DNA from: Ponticaulis sp.
GTDB taxonomy: Bacteria > Pseudomonadota > Alphaproteobacteria > Caulobacterales > Hyphomonadaceae
Assembly (NCBI GenBank): GCA_002699325.1
Contig: PABS01000057.1
Coordinates: 5,429 to 17,547, forward strand
DNA: 12,119 nucleotides
Direction of reading: 5' to 3'
Shown here: positions 1-5,912 of the stretch, piece by piece
Layout of the letters: each line of letters begins with the position of its first letter
How positions within the stretch are numbered: position 1 is the stretch's first letter
Notes under the pieces: model-generated
Seen by the model: only the letters and a program-made list of their open reading frames with translations
Databases searched by the model: none
Told to the model about the DNA's origin: nothing
Position numbers and translations under genes: made by a program

Positions 1-380
1 AGGAAGCGTTTCATCCGCGCGACGAAGTCGCGGACGTCTTCTTCTGAGAAAGCATTGTCGAGCGACAGCATCGGCACAAGGTGCTCGACCTTGGCAAAAT
101 CAGACGATGGCGCCGCTCCCACTTCATGGGATGGACTGTCTGCGCGCACCAGCTCCGGAAAAGCGCGCTCAACAGCGGAATTACGCTGACGCAGGGCATC
201 ATACTGCGCATCCGTCAGCAGTGGATCGTCTTCTGAATAATAGGCGCTGTCTGCCGTTTTCAGGGTATCCGCGAGGAATGCAAGCTCGGCTTCAGCATCT
301 TCAGGTGTGAGTTTACCAACATCCCGCTGGAGGCTGTCAGGTGTGTCGATCGGCAAATCAGCAAGAGAGGAATCGCTCAT
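1..380 (-). CDS. ligA: NAD+-dependent DNA ligase LigA, N-terminal part (runs off left edge)
   Basis: This is the first 126 codons of the NAD+-dependent DNA ligase, which seals nicks during lagging-strand replication and repair. The reading frame opens at ATG 378-380 and stays open to the window edge. The visible part is adenylation-domain subdomain Ia, which binds the NMN half of NAD+. It includes the paired tyrosines Y47-Y48, the conserved LTDAQYDAL block (residues 56-64), FPEL (74-77), and then a SP..VG stretch followed by FAKVEH and PMLSLDNAF (95-111). These are hallmarks of LigA. The catalytic KxDG lysine lies further downstream, outside the window. The N-terminus has roughly 20 extra residues before the first helix compared with the E. 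coli enzyme. The gene starts 14 nt after the recN stop codon, so it is probably cotranscribed with recN and may share its DNA-damage control. Confidence 0.95.
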   Translation of the reverse strand, partial: MSDSSLADLPIDTPDSLQRDVGKLTPEDAEAELAFLADTLKTADSAYYSEDDPLLTDAQYDALRQRNSAVERAFPELVRADSPSHEVGAAPSSDFAKVEHLVPMLSLDNAFSEEDVRDFVARMKRF

Positions 381-394
381 GCTGAAGAGTTGGC

Positions 395-2101
395 TCAAAC
401 AGTCTCAACCATCAAGCGGTCAGCTGCGGCTCTGGCTTCTTTTGTGATCTCATTGCCAGACAGCATACGCGCCACCTCTTCACGGCGTGCCTCACCTTCC
501 AGGCGTGTAAGACGCGACACTGTCGTATTCTCTGCTGAGACATGCTTGGTGATATGCCAGTGCTGATGACCGGACTCTGCGACCTGCGGGCTGTGGGTGA
601 TCGCCATCACCTGGCGTGTGTCAGCAAGGCGGCTCAGACGTTCTCCAACAGCGGCAGCAACCGCGCCGCCAACGCCCTGATCAGCTTCGTCGAAGATGAG
701 AAGCGTCGCGGTCTGCATATTGGCAAGGCACACGCGCAGCGCCAGTGTAAAGCGCGCCAGCTCGCCGCCCGAAGCAATCTGGTTGAGTGCGCCAAAGGGC
801 GACCCCGGATTGGTCTGCACTTCAAAGACAATTTGATCTCGACCTCTTGGACCGGCGTCTTCGAGAGGAAGCTCATCAATGCGGACACGAAAGCGGGCAT
901 GCTCCAACTTCAATGGCGCAAGCTCAACAAGCACGGTCTCGGCAAGCTGATCTCCGCTTGAACGTCGAAGTGCAGAGAGCTTGTCGGCGGCATCACTATA
1001 GATTTTCTCGGCATCCTTCAGTGCAGCTTCTGCATCTGCAAGGACGTCATCATAGGATTCCAATTCATCCAGACGCCGACGTGCGGAGAGATGAAGCTCA
1101 CACAAACCATCAGGGTCTGTATTGTACTTCCGGGCAGCACTCCTCAGTGCAAAAAGACGGTTCTCCACCTGCTCGAGCGTGTCCGGGTCATGATCAAATG
1201 CCGCGCGCGCTGACTCAACAGCGATGGTCGCTTCATTGAGCTCTATCAACACCCGTTCAATCGCGTCCTGGGCAGAACGGAGCACAGTGAGCTGCGGACT
1301 GTCTTCAGGCGCTTCAGCGAGCTCTGGCAGACGCAGGGCACGCTCAATATGGCGTGACGCCAGACCATAAGACGTCGCTGATCCGCTGCCGGAAATAACA
1401 TCATCGGCCTCTGTCAGACACTCAATCAGCTTCTGGCTGTTCACCAGCATGGCCCGCTCAAGCGTCAGCCGTGAGGCCTCGTCTTCGCCGGGCGATAATT
1501 TATCAAGCTCTTCCAGCATCTGGCGAAGTTGGAAGAGTTCTGTCTCTCGCGAATCAGACTTCTTTTTGAGGTCTTCAAGGTGATGACGCGCTTCGGACAT
1601 GCCGCCATAAGCTTCGCCGACACGGGCGATCAGTGGCCCAGCCTGAGCAAACTGATCGAGCACTTCGCCATGAAGCTTTGGATTGAGAAGTTCAGACCCG
1701 TCGCGCTGACCGTGGATTTCAACCAGGGTTTCGCCGAGCAGTTGCGCCAGCGGGGCGCTGATAATCTGATCATTTGCGAACATGCGCGATGGCCCGTCCG
1801 CGCTCATGATCCGCCTTAGCGTGACGATATCATCGCCGTCTTCCAGAAGGCCGCGCTCGGCGAGTTCATTACGTGCAGGATGGCCTTCCGGGAGCTCGAA
1901 GCTGGCAGACACCATAGTGCGTTCAGCACCGTTGCGGATGAAGCGCTTTTCGATCTTGTCACCAAGAACGAATTTCAACGCCTCAAGCAGCACTGATTTG
2001 CCTGCGCCGGTTTCGCCCGTGACAGAGGTAAACCCCCTGCGGACATCGACGTCCAGGCTGTCAATAAGAACGAAATCGCGAATCGAGAGAGCTATCAACA
2101 T
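395..2101 (-). CDS. recN: DNA repair protein RecN (SMC-like ATPase)
   Basis: RecN is a cytoplasmic SMC-family ATPase that acts in recombinational repair of double-strand breaks. At 568 aa it has the usual length. The N-terminal ATPase lobe opens with LSIRDFVLID and has Walker A GETGAGKS at residues 29-36. IHGQRDG at 129-135 corresponds to the family's conserved HGQ motif. Residues about 160-390 are charged and rich in Leu, Glu and Ala, as expected for the two arms of the antiparallel coiled coil. The C-terminal lobe carries the ABC signature ASGGELARF (443-451), Walker B LLIFDEADQGVGG (467-479) and the H-loop region AITHSPQVA (500-508). The start ATG is preceded closely by GAGGGAG. The gene has its own upstream region of 53 bp with a perfect alphaproteobacterial LexA box, so it is probably induced in the SOS response separately from bamD. 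ligA follows after 14 nt. Confidence 0.97.
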   Translation of the reverse strand: MLIALSIRDFVLIDSLDVDVRRGFTSVTGETGAGKSVLLEALKFVLGDKIEKRFIRNGAERTMVSASFELPEGHPARNELAERGLLEDGDDIVTLRRIMSADGPSRMFANDQIISAPLAQLLGETLVEIHGQRDGSELLNPKLHGEVLDQFAQAGPLIARVGEAYGGMSEARHHLEDLKKKSDSRETELFQLRQMLEELDKLSPGEDEASRLTLERAMLVNSQKLIECLTEADDVISGSGSATSYGLASRHIERALRLPELAEAPEDSPQLTVLRSAQDAIERVLIELNEATIAVESARAAFDHDPDTLEQVENRLFALRSAARKYNTDPDGLCELHLSARRRLDELESYDDVLADAEAALKDAEKIYSDAADKLSALRRSSGDQLAETVLVELAPLKLEHARFRVRIDELPLEDAGPRGRDQIVFEVQTNPGSPFGALNQIASGGELARFTLALRVCLANMQTATLLIFDEADQGVGGAVAAAVGERLSRLADTRQVMAITHSPQVAESGHQHWHITKHVSAENTTVSRLTRLEGEARREEVARMLSGNEITKEARAAADRLMVETV

Positions 2102-2119
2102 GCTCCCTCGATATCACAA

Positions 2120-2134
2120 GAACAAATACGGAAC
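2120..2134 (-). promoter_or_regulatory. LexA (SOS) box upstream of recN
   Basis: Read on the minus strand the site is GTTC-CGTATTT-GTTC, an exact match to the GTTC-N7-GTTC direct repeat that alphaproteobacterial LexA recognises. Its nearer edge is 18 nt upstream of the recN ATG, inside the 53-bp bamD-recN spacer. A repressor bound there would overlap the expected recN promoter and ribosome-loading region. The match and position are seen in the sequence; LexA control is inference from family knowledge. Confidence 0.8.
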
Positions 2135-2154
2135 AAATGTTTTCGGCGGATCGC

Positions 2155-2976
2155 CTAGAACAGGCCGAAGAAACGCTTCCGGTTGGCGGGTTCGACGTCG
2201 AGCACCTGACCTTCGTCAGACATCAGCTCATAGGCGTCTTGGTACCAGTTGGTCTCGCCATAGTTATAACCCAGAACCGACGCAGATTTCACCGCCTCGC
2301 TGTTCAGGCCAAGCGAAACATAGGCTTCGGTGAGACGATAAAGCGCCTCTGGCGTGTGGCTGGTCGTTTCAAATTCGTCGATCACGCGTTTGAAGCGGTT
2401 GATAGCCGCAAGGTGCTGATTACGACGCAGATACCAGCGTCCGATCTCCATCTCCTTGCCCGCCAGCTGATCACGGATCATATCCATTTTCAGCCGGGAG
2501 TCGGCGGCGTATTCCGTGCTCGGATAGCGGCGAACCACATCGTCGAATGCGGCCAGTGCATCCTCAGTTGTTTTCTGGTCACGGCCGACATCCACGATCT
2601 GCTCGAAATAGCAAATGCCAATCAGATAGTAGGCATAGACGGTTTCATCATTGCCCGGGTGCAGTGAGATGTAACGACGAGCCGCCGTAATGGCTTGTTC
2701 GTAATTGTTGCTCTGATAAGCCGCAAATGCCGACATCAGGTTCGCCCGGCTCGCCCACTCAGAGTAGGGGTGCTGGCGCTCCACTTCGTCGAACATCTGA
2801 ACCGCTTCGTCATAGCGGCGATTTACGAGAGAATCAGACGCTTCGTTGTATAGCTGCTCGACCGGGCGCTCGACATAAGCCAGACGTTCGTTCCGCGCTC
2901 TGTCAAAGAGCGAACAGCCGCCAAGGAATATGGCGGAAGCGGTAACGAGCAGAAGGAATTTCGGCTGGCTTTTCAT
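2155..2976 (-). CDS. bamD: Outer membrane protein assembly factor BamD (ComL-type lipoprotein)
   Basis: BamD is an essential lipoprotein of the BAM complex that folds beta-barrel proteins into the outer membrane. The 273-aa product starts with a lipoprotein signal peptide: K-containing n-region, hydrophobic residues 7-20, and lipobox LGGC with Cys21 as the lipidated residue. The mature protein is helical and TPR-like. Repeats are recognisable around 42-72 (ending RQHPYSE), 76-108 (ending LHPGN), 113-153 (ending RRYPSTEYA), 172-204 and 208-240. YVERPVEQLYN (34-44) and the AYYLIGICYF segment (115-124) are typical of alphaproteobacterial BamD. The start lies behind a weak AAGG about 10 nt upstream. 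A candidate promoter sits in the lpxC-bamD spacer. The gene lies between lpxC and recN, the common alphaproteobacterial order, linking outer-membrane protein and lipopolysaccharide assembly. Confidence 0.96.
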   Translation of the reverse strand: MKSQPKFLLLVTASAIFLGGCSLFDRARNERLAYVERPVEQLYNEASDSLVNRRYDEAVQMFDEVERQHPYSEWASRANLMSAFAAYQSNNYEQAITAARRYISLHPGNDETVYAYYLIGICYFEQIVDVGRDQKTTEDALAAFDDVVRRYPSTEYAADSRLKMDMIRDQLAGKEMEIGRWYLRRNQHLAAINRFKRVIDEFETTSHTPEALYRLTEAYVSLGLNSEAVKSASVLGYNYGETNWYQDAYELMSDEGQVLDVEPANRKRFFGLF

Positions 2977-3010
2977 TAAATCTGTACCTTACATCTCAGC
3001 GCGTTTGGCC

Positions 3011-3039
3011 GTGATAGCGCGTGGAATCGGTGACGCCAA
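3011..3039 (-). promoter_or_regulatory. Candidate sigma70-type promoter for bamD
   Basis: On the minus strand a TTGGCG -35 element (3034-3039) is followed by a 17-bp spacer and a TATCAC -10 element (3011-3016). This predicts a start near 3004 and a leader of about 28 nt to the bamD ATG. The spacer contains a GANTC site (3024-3028). The match is by eye and moderate in quality. It is supported by a possible terminator at the end of lpxC just upstream. Confidence 0.4.
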
Positions 3040-3114
3040 GCGCTTTCCCCATGAAAGGTGAGTCATGTAATGACAGTTGGCCTGACCGCTGGACGCCTGA
3101 ACGCAGACGCTGAA

Positions 3115-4038
3115 CTAAAAAGCCTGAGCGACGGCAGGCTGTTGAACCATGGCTGAGGATCGGCGAAGCGTGGTGAGTTCCCACTTGTCCGGATTGTTCA
3201 GCAGTTCACGGACCAGAAGATTATTGATCGAGTGCCCGGGTTGCTCACTGACATAACGCCCAATCAGGCGGAAACCGGTCAGCGCAAGGTCACCCACCGC
3301 ATCCAGAAGTTTATGACGGATAAACTCGTCCTTGGCGCGCAGGCCTTCCGGATTGAGGATTTTGTCATCCTCAACAGCAATCGCATTCTCGAGTGACGCG
3401 CCCTGCCCCAGACCCATGCGGTGCAGCTTCTGAATGTCGCGGTAGAAACCGAATGTCCGCGCAAAGGCGAGCTCGCGCGCAAAGCTTTCCGGGGTCAGCG
3501 TCAAGGTCTTGCGCTGACGGCCAATGGCGTCTGATTCAAAATCAATGGCCGCATCAAGGCGGAAGCTGTCATCCTGCACAGGCAGGAGTGAGGCCGACTT
3601 CACACCATCGCGCACTTCAACTGGCTCAATCACACGCAGGAAGCGCGCCGGCGCGGACTGCCGTTTCAGGCCGGTACGGAGGATGAGATCAGTGTAGAGT
3701 TCCGAGGAGCCATCCATAATCGGCACTTCAGGCCCATCGACCTCGACGAGCATGTTATCAATACCAAGGGCATAGGCCGCCGCAAGCAAATGCTCAACAG
3801 TGGAAAGCGTTGTGCCGTACTCATTCTGAAGTTTGGTGCCCAGCGTCACATCATGGACCAGGTCCCCACGCGCAGGAATAAAGCCTTCGCCAGACTTCGT
3901 ATCCAGGCGGTGAAACACAATTCCGGTATCAACGGCCGCAGGTTTCAGCGTCAGGCGCGCGCGCTCACCAGAGTGAACGCCAATGCCAGCGCAAATCGCT
4001 GTATTCGCCAGTGTATTTTGATAAACAGAACTCGACAC
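3115..4038 (-). CDS. lpxC: UDP-3-O-acyl-N-acetylglucosamine deacetylase LpxC
   Basis: LpxC is the zinc enzyme that performs the committed step of lipid A synthesis, deacetylating UDP-3-O-acyl-GlcNAc in the cytoplasm. I place the start at GTG 4036-4038, giving 307 aa, because AAGGAG (4045-4050) lies 6 nt upstream and the conserved N-terminus (YQNTLANTAICAGIGVHSG) begins right after it. An in-frame ATG at 4084-4086 would add 16 unconserved residues and has no SD sequence. Zinc ligands are visible: H83 in STVEHLLAA (with E82 the likely catalytic glutamate), and H242 and D246 in RHKLLDAVGD. H269 in GHSINN is the conserved general-acid histidine. IMDGSS (108-112) is also typical. The upstream ftsZ transcript ends in a strong terminator, so lpxC must be expressed largely from its own promoter. 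bamD follows after 138 bp. Confidence 0.96.
   Translation of the reverse strand: MSSSVYQNTLANTAICAGIGVHSGERARLTLKPAAVDTGIVFHRLDTKSGEGFIPARGDLVHDVTLGTKLQNEYGTTLSTVEHLLAAAYALGIDNMLVEVDGPEVPIMDGSSELYTDLILRTGLKRQSAPARFLRVIEPVEVRDGVKSASLLPVQDDSFRLDAAIDFESDAIGRQRKTLTLTPESFARELAFARTFGFYRDIQKLHRMGLGQGASLENAIAVEDDKILNPEGLRAKDEFIRHKLLDAVGDLALTGFRLIGRYVSEQPGHSINNLLVRELLNNPDKWELTTLRRSSAMVQQPAVAQAF
3117..3140 (-). terminator. Possible weak intrinsic terminator overlapping the lpxC stop codon
   Basis: On the minus strand the last lpxC codons form AGCCTG, an 8-nt loop, CAGGCT, and then a run of five T that leads into the TAG stop. The stem is only 6 bp and the T-run is short, so termination is probably partial. 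Because the hairpin lies inside the coding end, translating ribosomes could mask it. It may also be chance. Confidence 0.35.
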
Positions 4039-4120
4039 GCGGGACTCCTTTCCCGATGTCAGATTGCGCTTCGTGTCGCATCGCACAACACACGCTTTGT
4101 TTCGTTTCGTAACGCCTTGG

Positions 4121-4135
4121 ATAACGCATGGTTAA
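4121..4135 (-). promoter_or_regulatory. Near-match CtrA-type box in the lpxC leader
   Basis: On the minus strand the sequence is TTAA-CCATGCG-TTAT, one mismatch from TTAA-N7-TTAA. It lies about 85 nt upstream of the lpxC GTG and downstream of the candidate promoter. Given AT-rich sequence around it, a single imperfect box is weak evidence. Confidence 0.25.
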
Positions 4136-4175
4136 TTCCGGCCCCAAAATCAATTTAATGCGCTGTTTCTTTTAT

Positions 4176-4204
4176 ATTTTATAAAGTTCCCCACCATGGA
4201 TCAA
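4176..4204 (-). promoter_or_regulatory. Candidate sigma70-type promoter for lpxC
   Basis: On the minus strand TTGATC (4199-4204) and TAAAAT (4176-4181) are separated by exactly 17 bp, in an AT-rich stretch unlike the surrounding coding DNA. The predicted start is near 4169, which leaves a leader of about 130 nt before the lpxC GTG. The position just downstream of the ftsZ terminator makes a promoter here necessary in some form. The exact hexamers are a judgement by eye. Confidence 0.45.
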
Positions 4205-4292
4205 CGCTCACATACTGTAACAATTGACCGATCAAATTTGAGCTTGTGTCCGAAAAGGCACAGATCTGACATCTCGGCAGGCCTTGATTTCA

Positions 4293-4321
4293 TAAAAAAA
4301 ACCCCGGCGTTTGGCCGGGGT
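4293..4321 (-). terminator. Intrinsic terminator of ftsZ
   Basis: Read on the minus strand, an 8-bp stem (ACCCCGGC paired with GCCGGGGT, 4301-4308 with 4314-4321, with a 5-nt loop) is followed by eight T (4294-4301). It lies 25 nt after the ftsZ stop. This is a textbook rho-independent terminator and shows that the division operon ends with ftsZ. Confidence 0.92.
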
Positions 4322-4346
4322 CTTCTGAATTGATTCAGCGGGTCGA

Positions 4347-5822
4347 TTAGCGATTTGCAGACCGGCGCAGGAATGCCGGGATTTCAAGATCTGTCTCATC
4401 GACATCACTTGCTGTGTCAGCGCGATGATTGTTTCCAGACTCTGGTACATCCTCGAATGGTGTCTCAGCATCATCGCCGCTTGGGCGACGCCAGCCGAAC
4501 AGATTGTGAAGACCAGACCGGCCATCACTTTCCTGACGGTCCGATTTCTGAGAGCGGCGGAAGTTCGGAACCGCGCCGAACACATCGTCTGCCGTGATGC
4601 GATCCATAGGGTGTGTGCCCGGACGCATTGGCGCGACGTTTGTTGTGTCAATGTTCATCGGCTTGCCGACCACTTCGTCTTCATCATCGAACGCTTCAGC
4701 TTCGGTGATTTCGTCGATCTCTTCGACTTCAGGTTCGGCGTTGATTTCGGCACGCACAACCGTTGGCTTTTCCGCAACTGGTTCTGGCTGAGGCTCTGGC
4801 TGCTGAACTGCCACTTCCGGCTGAGGCTTAGGGGCCGCAATCGGCGCTGTCCGGACAGTCTCGACTGGTTGGCCGACATGCTCTGTGTCGATACCTGTAG
4901 CGACCACAGACACGCGCATCTTGCCTTCAATGTTCTCGTCAAATGTCGAGCCAAGAATGATGTTGGCGTCAGGATCGACCTGATTGCGAATTTCGTTGGC
5001 CGCTTCGTCAACTTCGTACAGCGTCATGTCGTAGCCGCCGGTGATGTTGATCAGAACGCCCTTGGCGCCCTTGAGCGAAATATCGTCCAGAAGTGGGTTG
5101 GCGACAGCTTGTTGAGCGGCTTCCAGCGCGCGGCTTTCGCCGGTCGCCTCGCCTGTACCCATCATGGCAGCGCCCATCTCGGCCATAACCGTACGGACGT
5201 CAGCAAAGTCGAGGTTAATCAGACCCGGCATGACCATAAGATCTGTAATACCGCGAACACCTGAATAGAGCACGCGGTCGGCCATCTGGAAGGCATCAGC
5301 GAACGTCGTCTGTTCGTTAGCAACACGGAACAGGTTCTGGTTCGGAATGATGATCAGTGTGTCGACATGCTTCTTGATCTCGGCGAGCCCCTGCTCAGCC
5401 AGATTCATGCGACGCTTGCCTTCAAAGCCAAACGGCTTGGTGACAACGCCAACCGTCAGAATGCCGCGATCACGAGCGCAGCGTGCGATGACGGGTGCAG
5501 AGCCAGTGCCCGTACCGCCGCCCATACCCGCTGCGATGAAAACCATGTGTGCGCCATCGAGGTAAAGGTTGATCTCATCAATGGACTCTTCAGCGGCGGC
5601 TGTGCCGACCTCTGGCCGCGCGCCTGCGCCAAGACCTGATGTCGTTTCCAGACCAAGCTGAATTCTGTTCTCACATGATGATCGTGCCAGCGCCTGAGCG
5701 TCGGTATTCGCGACCACGAATTCCACGCCCTGAAGCTCTGATTTAATCATGTTGTCGACAGCGTTGCCGCCAGCACCGCCGACTCCGAAAACAACTATTC
5801 TGGGTTGTAACTCAATACTCAT
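4347..5822 (-). CDS. ftsZ: Cell division protein FtsZ (tubulin homologue)
   Basis: FtsZ is the GTPase that polymerises into the Z ring and recruits the divisome. The 491-aa protein has the nucleotide-binding segment [12 protein letters not shown] (11-22), the tubulin signature GGGTGTG (101-107), and the T7 loop NLDFADVR (203-210), whose Asp residues complete the active site of the next subunit. The globular part ends near residue 316 ([11 protein letters not shown] at 302-312). It is followed by a linker of about 160 residues rich in Pro, Glu and Asp, and then the conserved C-terminal peptide [13 protein letters not shown] (479-491) that binds FtsA and other partners. A long linker is typical of Alphaproteobacteria. 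The ATG has AGG 5 nt upstream. A 90-bp spacer with a CtrA box and a GANTC site separates it from ftsA, and a strong terminator follows, so it can be transcribed alone. Confidence 0.98.
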   Translation of the reverse strand: MSIELQPRIVVFGVGGAGGNAVDNMIKSELQGVEFVVANTDAQALARSSCENRIQLGLETTSGLGAGARPEVGTAAAEESIDEINLYLDGAHMVFIAAGMGGGTGTGSAPVIARCARDRGILTVGVVTKPFGFEGKRRMNLAEQGLAEIKKHVDTLIIIPNQNLFRVANEQTTFADAFQMADRVLYSGVRGITDLMVMPGLINLDFADVRTVMAEMGAAMMGTGEATGESRALEAAQQAVANPLLDDISLKGAKGVLINITGGYDMTLYEVDEAANEIRNQVDPDANIILGSTFDENIEGKMRVSVVATGIDTEHVGQPVETVRTAPIAAPKPQPEVAVQQPEPQPEPVAEKPTVVRAEINAEPEVEEIDEITEAEAFDDEDEVVGKPMNIDTTNVAPMRPGTHPMDRITADDVFGAVPNFRRSQKSDRQESDGRSGLHNLFGWRRPSGDDAETPFEDVPESGNNHRADTASDVDETDLEIPAFLRRSANR

Positions 5823-5855
5823 TCTGACCTGCCTCGTCGAACACGGGATGCGAGT

Positions 5856-5860
5856 GATTC
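5856..5860. promoter_or_regulatory. GANTC site (candidate CcrM methylation site) in the ftsZ promoter region
   Basis: The plus strand reads GATTC inside the 90-bp ftsA-ftsZ spacer, 33 nt upstream of the ftsZ ATG and 3 nt downstream of the candidate -10. GANTC is the target of the alphaproteobacterial CcrM methyltransferase. In Caulobacter, ftsZ transcription depends on methylation of such promoter sites together with GcrA. The short motif is common by chance, so position is the main argument. Confidence 0.45.
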
Positions 5861-5863
5861 GGG

Positions 5864-5892
5864 ACTATGGTCTGCTCGCAGGCTTAATTCAG
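5864..5892 (-). promoter_or_regulatory. Candidate ftsZ promoter overlapped by the CtrA box
   Basis: On the minus strand CATAGT (5864-5869) could be a -10 element, with CTGAAT (5887-5892) 17 bp upstream as a weak -35. The -35 lies wholly inside the CtrA box, so bound CtrA would compete with RNA polymerase. The hexamers are poor matches to consensus and the call rests mainly on spacing. Confidence 0.3.
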
Positions 5893-5898
5893 TGTTAA
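5884..5898 (-). promoter_or_regulatory. CtrA binding box upstream of ftsZ
   Basis: The minus strand reads TTAA-CACTGAA-TTAA, a perfect match to the CtrA consensus TTAA-N7-TTAA. It lies 14 nt after the ftsA stop codon and 61 nt before the ftsZ ATG. CtrA directly represses ftsZ in Caulobacter crescentus. The match and its location are seen; binding and the sign of control are inferred. Confidence 0.75.
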
Positions 5899-5912
5899 AG
5901 GAACTGAGAAAA

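Noticed and set aside
11..211. Minus-strand open frame inside ligA.
   Set aside because: It is in a different frame from the clear LigA N-terminus, which is open from 380 to the window edge.
3062..3074. GTCAT-gta-ATGAC inverted repeat in the lpxC-bamD spacer.
   Set aside because: The arms are 5 bp and single-copy in the window, upstream of the candidate bamD promoter. Chance is the simplest explanation, though a regulator site cannot be excluded.
2996..3184. Minus-strand 62-codon frame across the lpxC 3' end and the lpxC-bamD spacer.
   Set aside because: It overlaps lpxC in another frame, lacks an SD sequence, and the composition is unlike a protein. The spacer is better explained by a promoter.
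4084..4086. ATG as the start of lpxC, 16 codons upstream of the chosen GTG.
   Set aside because: The extra residues are not conserved in LpxC and there is no SD sequence. The GTG at 4038 has AAGGAG at 6 nt.
4425..5264. Long open frame on the plus strand antisense to ftsZ (279 codons).
   Set aside because: It lies wholly opposite the conserved ftsZ frame, its product is rich in Arg, Cys, His and Phe without any domain pattern, and there is no ribosome binding site. It is a shadow of ftsZ codon use.
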